Made by a program: the position numbers and the translations under genes. DNA of 64,000 nt from Rugalucina vietnamica (lineage: Eukaryota > Mollusca > Bivalvia > Lucinida > Lucinidae): positions 64,599,043-64,663,042 of the forward strand of contig OZ024875.1 in the NCBI GenBank assembly GCA_964017185.1, read 5' to 3'. Shown here piece by piece: positions 1 through 8,825 of the stretch (the stretch's first letter is position 1; every line of letters begins with the position of its first letter). The notes beneath the pieces were generated by a model. The model was not told where the DNA came from and did not search any database. It saw only the letters and a list, made by a program, of their open reading frames with translations.

Positions 1-38
1 CAGAAACAAGAAAATGAATCATTTGTAATTGGATTTAC

Positions 39-315
39 CTGTCACTCGTCTTTTAAAATAGCAGACAACGATGACCATCAATATCAACATGAACACAATC
101 AAAAACGCCAGTAGCCCGATAATGGTATAGTGCGGCGCAGTAAAGCTGTTGTCGGTTGGATGCACATGTGTGACCACCTCAATCACGGTCTTGCCTTCAG
201 ATGAGTTTGTACAATGGCCACACAGTGAGGCTGTGCATGTGGCATCAAAGTTGGCCTGACGCAGTTGAATGCTGGACTGTAGGAGATGAAGGCCTTGGTC
301 GTCATACGAGCCAAC
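39..315 (-). CDS. Receptor exon 7: juxtamembrane linker and transmembrane helix
   Basis: It begins VGSYDDQGLHLLQSSIQLRQ, which resembles the strand that ends mGluR-type domains. A linker with three cysteines follows, then about 25 hydrophobic residues (IIGLLAFLIVFMLILMVIVV) and CYFKRR. Acceptor CATTGCAG; a donor GTAAAT follows C-G-A-G-T-G-A-C-A-G at 39. The reading could instead stop at 19-21, which would give a short cytoplasmic tail. Confidence 0.75.
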
Positions 316-3300
316 CTGCAATGGAGCTCATACTATCTATAATTTGTCTTAACCCATATTTGACGAATGGATTTTCCCATCATTATCATTTGGTTGAGTC
401 CACTTCAGTTCTAAGGGGCATCAGGTGTGATTTTTAAATTTTATTGAATATTTCGATGACAATTCTCTAAGCAAACAGAATAGCCCCAGAAGGGACGCCG
501 CGTTCTGCGGCGTCACATCTGGGGCTATTCTATTTGCCTATGTCCCATAAAAGGGACGCCAGGCTTAAATGAGTTAAAAGTTGTAGAAAACATCTGACCG
601 AACAAATAACTAAATGTTGCGAACCACTGCAGCAGCTGAGGGTGAGGTTATGACCATGTAAAATCGATTTAAGCCCGCCAGTAATTATATATAACTGATC
701 GTTCCAAGGCGATACTTATGCTGTGGTTCTTGTTTTATGTCTTGGTGTTGAAATTTTGTGCTGTTAGCACATTATGTGTGTTTTCATATTTTTGGTTATG
801 TTTGGGTATCTGAGTGGCCACCTATTTGGAAAATAGCTGCACATTCGGCTAACAATATGTTTTCTTAGTATAAATACCTTAATGTTAATTTAGATTTTTC
901 CCACTACGGTATTTTTCTGATTGCGCCATTTCTTGATTATTGCTGCCTTTTACTTTATTGAAAGATGGAAATGAAAAAGGGAGAGATAAACCGTTTAGAA
1001 ATACGCAAAGACTGATCAAACAGTAGAGTTTAAGTAGGCTGACTTGTGTCTTCATTATTTATTAATAGGCAATTACATTTTATTAGAAGTAGTTAAAAAA
1101 TTTAATTAAATCAAAATGCATGTCTGGGAACGTTAATCCTTGTAACAAAGAAAGGGACATACCTGTCTATAGAATGGTCTCTTTTCTTGATCCAATTGGA
1201 CGTTAAGAACAGCATAGCCAACGTTCCCGTTTCCGTCATCCTTGAAAATTCGTATGTCCCTGTTCCCTCTACGTAACGTCACTCCTTTTATATTCTCGAC
1301 CACGTCTGTTATATGCACAAAATATTGGGCACATGGAAACGTTTTATCGTATTCGCAGAAATCAATCTTTGATTTTTGTAACCCAACCCAAAGCGCTTCC
1401 ACTGCGTCTATTATATGTATGATCCTTTGATTTTTTAACACGCTGCGTATTGTGTCCCCACTAAATTTTATACCTGGATCACAATTTTCTGAGTATTTGT
1501 TGTAAAAAGTGTACGGCAAATTACACTCAAATAAATGTTCCCAATACTCTGCAAACCATGGGTTTTTGATATTGTTATGTGGGTTGAGTTGTTTGACGTA
1601 GTCTACAAATGAGTCATCTTCAGCCAAACTCACGCCTTGGTTTTTCAGAATTATCGAACCAAGTGTTCCGAGTCCACCTATTTCAAGAAGGTATTCTTGA
1701 TCACCCCAGTCTTCACTTGCAAGAAATACAAAATCATTTTTGTTATCTATGATTTTAAGGAAATCAGCTATCCTTGATTCAGTCCCAAAATACATTACAA
1801 CCTTAGCTTGTTGGTTCTTGAACTTGGAGAAAATATCTTGTAAATATGTTTCATCTGCGTCAACCGGCGGCACAGATTGCGTTGGCTCAGCAATACAAAT
1901 GTTGCTAGCATTTGCAAATTTAAGGAATTGTTCTAAACCTTTGCTTCCATAGTTGTTGCTTACATAAAGCGCACCTGCATACTCCCATTCCATAACCTTC
2001 AAAATCTCAACCATAGCTCGCGCTTGATCGACATCACTCGGTACTGTCCGTAAAAAGTATGGGAAGTTTATTCTGTCATCTAAATCTGGCGACGAGGATG
2101 ATGATGAAATATATGGAATTTTCAAATTTGTGAATAAAAGTGATAAAACGATTGCGCGATCACTGCCCAGGCTTCCTACCGCGGCCACGATTTTGTCTTT
2201 GTCGATAACGTCACTGTTCGAATTTGGCTTTTTCAGAATGAGTTGTCCTGACATAAACTGCGTAATTATCAGCTCTAGTTGAGCGGAGCTGTAACAATCG
2301 TCAAATATTAAGGCCCCAAACTTCACGCCCGTATTGTCATTTGAATTCAGCTGCCCGAGTTTATGTAAAAACGCCTCTAAAACGAGTATATCGCTGCTAG
2401 AGAATCTAACATCCCCACAGCGAAATGGGTCATCCGGGTCTGTCTCATGGAGACCAAATAGTCCCAATATCAAGGCATCACCATCGACGTAAATATACCG
2501 AGGCCCAGAAGAGTCAATACAGGCAGGACAGCTAATTCCACACTCTGAAGGCTTTAAGTCACCTAGATACATTTCTCTGGATCGATTAGAGACTACGACG
2601 ATGGTGTTGTTTTCAAAATCTGCGAACTGAAATAACAAAGACATATATTTGGCGTTATTTATTCTAATAAACATATATTTTTTTTTCAGTTTAACGTTAA
2701 TAAACATCTTGTTTTAGGAGAACACACGCCTTTCAACCTCTTTTCAGTCTTTTGTTTGTAAGCTGTAAAGGTCTGCATAACGAAAACACACCCAAGCAAT
2801 ATACAGAAATTTTTAAAGTTGTAAAAAATGAAAAACTTAGTAGAAAACTTTTGATATTTTTCTTATTTTTGCTCAAAACATAGATTTTGGGTACACGTTA
2901 GAACCGCCTCCCCTATGTATACCCCTGCAAACCCCAGTTTTTTTTCTATATAAAAGTGGGGTTTAAGGGGGTACATATTGCATGGACATGTTTGCGTGAT
3001 GGTGATAATGTTTAGTGGACAAGCCTCCAGTATTCGGGTCTGAGTAGGATTCTAGGAAATATAAGTTGTAAACTGGCCTCATGGTTATAAAACTTATTTC
3101 TTGCTCTGTTCAGCTGAGGCAGGATAAGTTAGTAGTTTTTGAGTGTTGAACCTGAATTTTGACTACTGCATCATTTATGAGCAGTTGGCTGAGCTAAGCT
3201 TGAAAAAAGTAATACTCCGAGGCATGGTTTGAATTTTACTTGTCGCACACTTACCTTTGAAATACTATAATTGCTACTTCCGTATCGTGTATACATATAC

Positions 3301-6300
3301 AACTCGTACAAAGGTTTGGTAGTCGAAGCCTCTACTTCACCGTCCGCTGTTAGCTTCACGGTCCGCTCGGCTGTAGAGAATTCAGGAACGGTAACTGATG
3401 CTGGGAGTTGAGAGTAATTCAATGGGTTGGTAGTCAAATCAGAATCCAGCTTAAAGTTCTTTTTCAGCTTTTGGCAAATACCTGACACTTGTGAGCAGTA
3501 ATACCGCTGTTGTCGTTGTAGTGCAGAGGCTAAAATGTACACCGCGTCACCCACAGATTCCGCGTGTTGATTGGTCCATTTTGGAACTACGGTTTTATCC
3601 GCGCACGCAAATAGGGCGTCCAAACCATCAGTGTGTGAATCTGGGTTGTTTATTATGTGCTGCCATTTAGAACGCACATATGCTTCAATACTAGGCAAAT
3701 CTGTAGAACATTTTGAAAATACGACTGTCTTGTTACCAGCACTGTTGTAAAGATTTTCAAAAATACTGACGTCATTTCCGACCAGATCTGGCATAACCCA
3801 ATATATATCATCCATAGAGGTACCAGTTTCTTCAATTTTAAATTTTAGCTGGGTCAGTAGATAGGCGGCGGTGTCCTTGTCTCCGAGGAAAACAACGCCA
3901 AGAGATCCATCTTTCGTTCTTTTCTTCTGGTTTTGGAGTTCATTGAATAATTTGGCGAGCACGCCCTTCAGATCAGAGAGCTGCAAGGAGATCTGCAAGC
4001 AAAAATGAGTAATCAATAAATAAATGAGCCGCCTCGTGGGAAAACCAACAATGTGGTTTTTGAACAGGTCCGACAAAAACTAAGCTGCACAAGCACAGAA
4101 AAGCGCTAGATGCTTGAAATTTTGGATATAAGTAGAAGAGGGATTGTACTATCCGTTTAGCGAAAACAAAGGCGCTGATCAGCTTCGCGATTACCGCGAA
4201 GCTGATCTTCGCCTTTGCTTTCGCATATGCAAATTGCTGGTTTTCTCATGAGGCGGCTCAAATTTTAAGATATTTCTGAGATTATAAGTTTTACTGTGGG
4301 TTTACATACAGATACAGACAGATCAAGGCAAAGAATTTCAATGCTTCCTAAAAACGTTCAGGACCACCTAAGGAGACGAATTTTGTTTCTATATTTTACC
4401 GTTAATTATTTATTTATCTTTTATTTATATTTTTTTTTTCGAAAAATATACATGCATCAGAAAACAACCAACAATCTGCATTTGCGAAAACAAAGGCGCA
4501 GATCAGCTGTGTAGTAACTGCACAGATGATCAGTGCCTTTGTTTTCGCTACACAGATAGTATAATCCCTCTGCTTCCTAAATCCGAAATTTCAAGCTTCT
4601 AACCATCGAGCCCGGTTTGTGTCGAACCTGGTCGGAACCCAAATTGTTGGTTTTCTCACGCACAGGCTCATTTTCGACAGCTGAAACCGCCACGTAAACT
4701 TAGATCACCCTCAACGTTTGGGAAGCAAATGTAATTCTTTTGGGTCCAGATTTGCAAGGCATCGAAGGTCCACACTGTAGCACCGAAAAACGACAGCACA
4801 TTTACTGGTGGCTAGCAATAGCATTCAGAATGGCTGATAAGTAGCTACTATATTTGCTTACTCATTACTTTAGCTATTTGCACTGTCCGATGAGGAGGAC
4901 AATCTTTCCAGTTTGCTTGTCCATGAAGATTTCGTCTCAGATACGCCATTTGTGTCATTTTTTTTTTTTTTATCAATTTTCAGCAATCGGCATAACAAAA
5001 TAGATTTTAAAATTTCTGTGGGAAACTAGTAACCTCTCTTTCATGAGACTTTTGTAGAGACACTCCCTACTCATCATCGTTCATCTTAAGTAACTAAGTT
5101 CTTGTGTGTTTTGCAATGACAGGAATAGTTCATACTACAAACATAACCCGAGTAACTGTTGTTTTTTACCTCAAAGATGACATCTACGCATAATCCATGT
5201 TCGGCCCCACGAGTTTTGAGAGTCTGGGATCCATATTCCCCGAAAAGGTCACCCGTATGTACAACGGCAATGTAACGCCAGTTAACTTCCAGTAAATACT
5301 CCAATATGGCCTGAATTAAAAAGAAACCAGTAAGTTTTAATGATTCATATAGTAGCTATTTCAGTGTATGGTTCATACAACAATACACCAAACATATTCT
5401 ACATGCCGCATATTGTATTTAAGAAAAGATGGAGTTGAAATTGCAATATTCTTAGAACGTAAGATTTACGGCAGATGTAGCGTTAGTCCTACAAGTAACA
5501 CTTATTTTTGGTTAGTCCGTACGTACGAGACGATAAGCGAGTGGTTATCATTTGTGCACACGGACGAACCTTATAATAAGTTGCTTATTGCACTTGTAGC
5601 ACTCTGCAACTTGTGCATCTCCGAGTGTCTGACGTTGAACACTCAGAGGGTACAATAAATGTATCATAGAATTAGTCATCATGCAAAATTAATATCAACA
5701 GCCCCAAAACCAAACTTGAAGGCGAAACTCGCTTACCTGAATCTGTAAATCTTGTGACAGAGTTGTTCTGAAGAAATTGGAGTACTTCGACAGTGGTGGG
5801 TATGTAGCAAAAGGACTGAGGACTGGAACATTTGTACCGGCTATAATGTCTAATATAGCTGCGGTAGTGTCACTCCTTGATGTTCCAATAATGCCTGCAA
5901 AGGAGCAAGGAACATTAGCAAAGAAAGGATAGAAGGTCCATGAATTAATACAACAGCAGTCACACATTAGCGTATAAGTGAATTGAAAAATTGCAAAATT
6001 CCACATACGCCAGCCACACGTCGGAGACATACGCCAGCCACGAAACGCGTTACGAGTACGTTGTGTGCGCTTGGTGTACGTCCGGCGCGCGTCGCTGTAT
6101 GTCGCTAAAAATCATCGCGCGTTTCGTGCGCGTTTCGGATCAAAAATTTTTAAACATGTTTAAAAACTTTCTAGAAGCTCGGCGTGTCTCGGACGTGTGA
6201 CTTATACGTTTCGAATAAGTTCCACGCGCGCTACAGGCACGTTGAATACGCTTCGAACGCGTTTGGCACACGTTTGAGGCACGCCAGTGTACGCTCCACG

Positions 6301-8789
6301 CGCGTTCCGATTTTATGAGATATTGCTTCAGTAGCGTGCCCAAAGCGTGTGTGCGGCGCGCGTTGAACGTTCGCTGCGCGCCCATAGCGTGTGCTTAGCG
6401 TGTCTGGGACGTAAGACAAACGTACGCTAAACCTTTGAGATTTTTTATACGTCCGGCACACGCCTCAGTTGCGCGCTAATGTGTGACTGCTAAAGCGACT
6501 TGAAGGTACAATTTATTTTTATACGTCCAAAATCTTCAGCGTGTTGACATTTTTCATACGCCCGGCGCGCGTTTGGGTTATACGCTAATGTGTGCTAATG
6601 TGTGACTGCTGTTGGGAGAAAGCTGACTAGTTCTGTCTTGGCGAGGAAGCCAATTAGCTAGCATTAACTAAGAAAGGAAAACAGCAAGCACAAAGGAAGG
6701 ACAGACTGACAGAAAAAAAAATAGACAACATAAAAATTAACCACAGCGGGACCACATTGGAGCGCTCAGTTAGAAACTTCTGGAGGTCCCCCAATCCACG
6801 CTAAAACATGACGTTTTCCGGTTCTAAGTAGTAACTTGGCTTCCAAGTTCATAAATGAAGCACCACCAAAACAACATATCTTAGCACTGTGATGAATCAG
6901 AAACGATGACTCAACAGCCATTCCAAATCTAAACAATACGCGTAAGTATCAAAATATCTAAGAAATTGAGAAGCCATTTTCATTCTGTACTCTCTATCAA
7001 GAGCAACATGGATTTGATATGGAAACCAGTGTTATAAAATCCAAGCGGGCACAAAACCTAATGCAGGCAATATCCCAACCCATTGGCGATTCAGGTGTAA
7101 TTCAGTAGCTATTCATCCATTGTTCTTACAGCGGAGAAAGAGTAAGTTTGGCCAAACAACTAACGTATTTTCCTTCTAAGCCTCTTGTTCAACTGTCAAG
7201 TCAACCATTTATATTCATTGAAAGGTTTCCAAGTTGATTTGGAGGTATAGAAAACATTTCAGAAATGGTTTCATAGCTTCTCAAACCATTTTCTTACGAA
7301 CTTCTCAAAGTGTGTTGGCGAAAAGATTCATGATTGTTTTCTATTGTGATGAAGATCATTGGAAAGAAAAGCTTCAAAAGCTTCAAATCCTCATGAATTG
7401 AAGTATGAAATCCTTTAAGAAATTTGTTAGGAACATAGCAACTTACATTCCATTATCTTCCTTTCGATCTTCATGTGATAGGTTGGGTTTACAAAATGGA
7501 AAATGATTAATTTATCAGGGGTGACCTTTGTAGATTCAACAGGCTTTACCACTTTCTATTGTGAAGAAATCATGTTCCAATTATTTTATATGGATATTAG
7601 TTTCAACTTCTTACTTTACTTGCAAAACTATTGTCCTATGAGTTTGTGAAACCTACACAAAGAATCAATCAGTCAATTTCTTCTTACCCTGAAAATCTGT
7701 GAAGGACTTATCACACTTCCCTTGTCAACCTATCACCAATGAAGATCTTATGCACCAGTCATTTGTATCCCCGGCTCCCCCGGGGCCGGGGAATAGCGGG
7801 GCTTTTAACTTTTCAGTTTTTAAAGCCCGGCTAAAACCCCTGCACTGCCGGGCAAGATTTGTGGTAAAATCCCGGCTAAAAGCCCCGGCTCCCCGGAGGC
7901 TGACAATAACGTGGAACAACAGCTGGGAGTTGTTCTAATGAAACTGAAACATGAGAGAAGGGCTTCAATTTGTGCATGGGAATGTTAAGGTGCATTTTCA
8001 TCAGCATTCGCATCAGAGGTTAAAGCCTGGCACTTAAGCCCCGCTATGTCCCCGCTATCCCCGGCCCCGGGGGAGCCGGGGATACAAATGACTGGTGCAT
8101 TACCCAAGTGGGAACACATGTCACTGATTCTTTCAATAGTATGAAAAGAATATTGGAAGACCATCAAGAGCTCAGTAAATAACATAGGTGATATGTTGGC
8201 CATTTTACTCTTCCTCGGCTGTAAACGTAACCGACATATCCCAGTGTGATCTAAGTAACAAGACATGTAGGAAGGCTTTATAATAATTTATTACTGATCG
8301 TATTTTCTGGGCAAATAATGCGTGATCAATGCGCACCAAACGCTTTCGTTTTACCGGTTAGTCGAACAGTAAATTCCCCATTCATTACCCAAGTTGTACT
8401 TTCTAACTGATCTTGAATCGTCCTTGTTGATCGAATACAGAACAACCTCTGCTGAAAACAAGGAAGGCATAATGTGCAAAACATTATACTTTTTGAAGCC
8501 TCGTCATGTGAAAACCAACAATGCTGTTTCCAAACAGGTCCGACACAAACACAGAGGGAAATTTCAGATTTAGAAAGAAGAAAGTAGCGAAAACGAAGGC
8601 GCTTATCAGATCAGCATAATTATGCAAAATGTTGTTTTTCTCATACTGCGGCTCGTGTACATGTACGTCATACAAACTGTGTGCCAGGTGGTTTTACTCG
8701 GAGTTCTCACGTTTTCGCCCACCTACTGATTGGCCCGTCTCATATGAGCTGAAATAATCTTGAAAGGGACGTTAAACTGAATAAACAAA

Positions 8790-8825
<36 letters not shown>

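Noticed and set aside
39..315. Receptor guanylate cyclase assignment
   Set aside because: A single membrane segment after an ANF-type domain would fit, but no kinase-like or cyclase sequence is in the window, so the class is left open.
6140..6461. Minus-strand frames in the CpG-rich element
   Set aside because: Same cause: repeated CGTGT/ACGC motifs, no splice support for a receptor exon.
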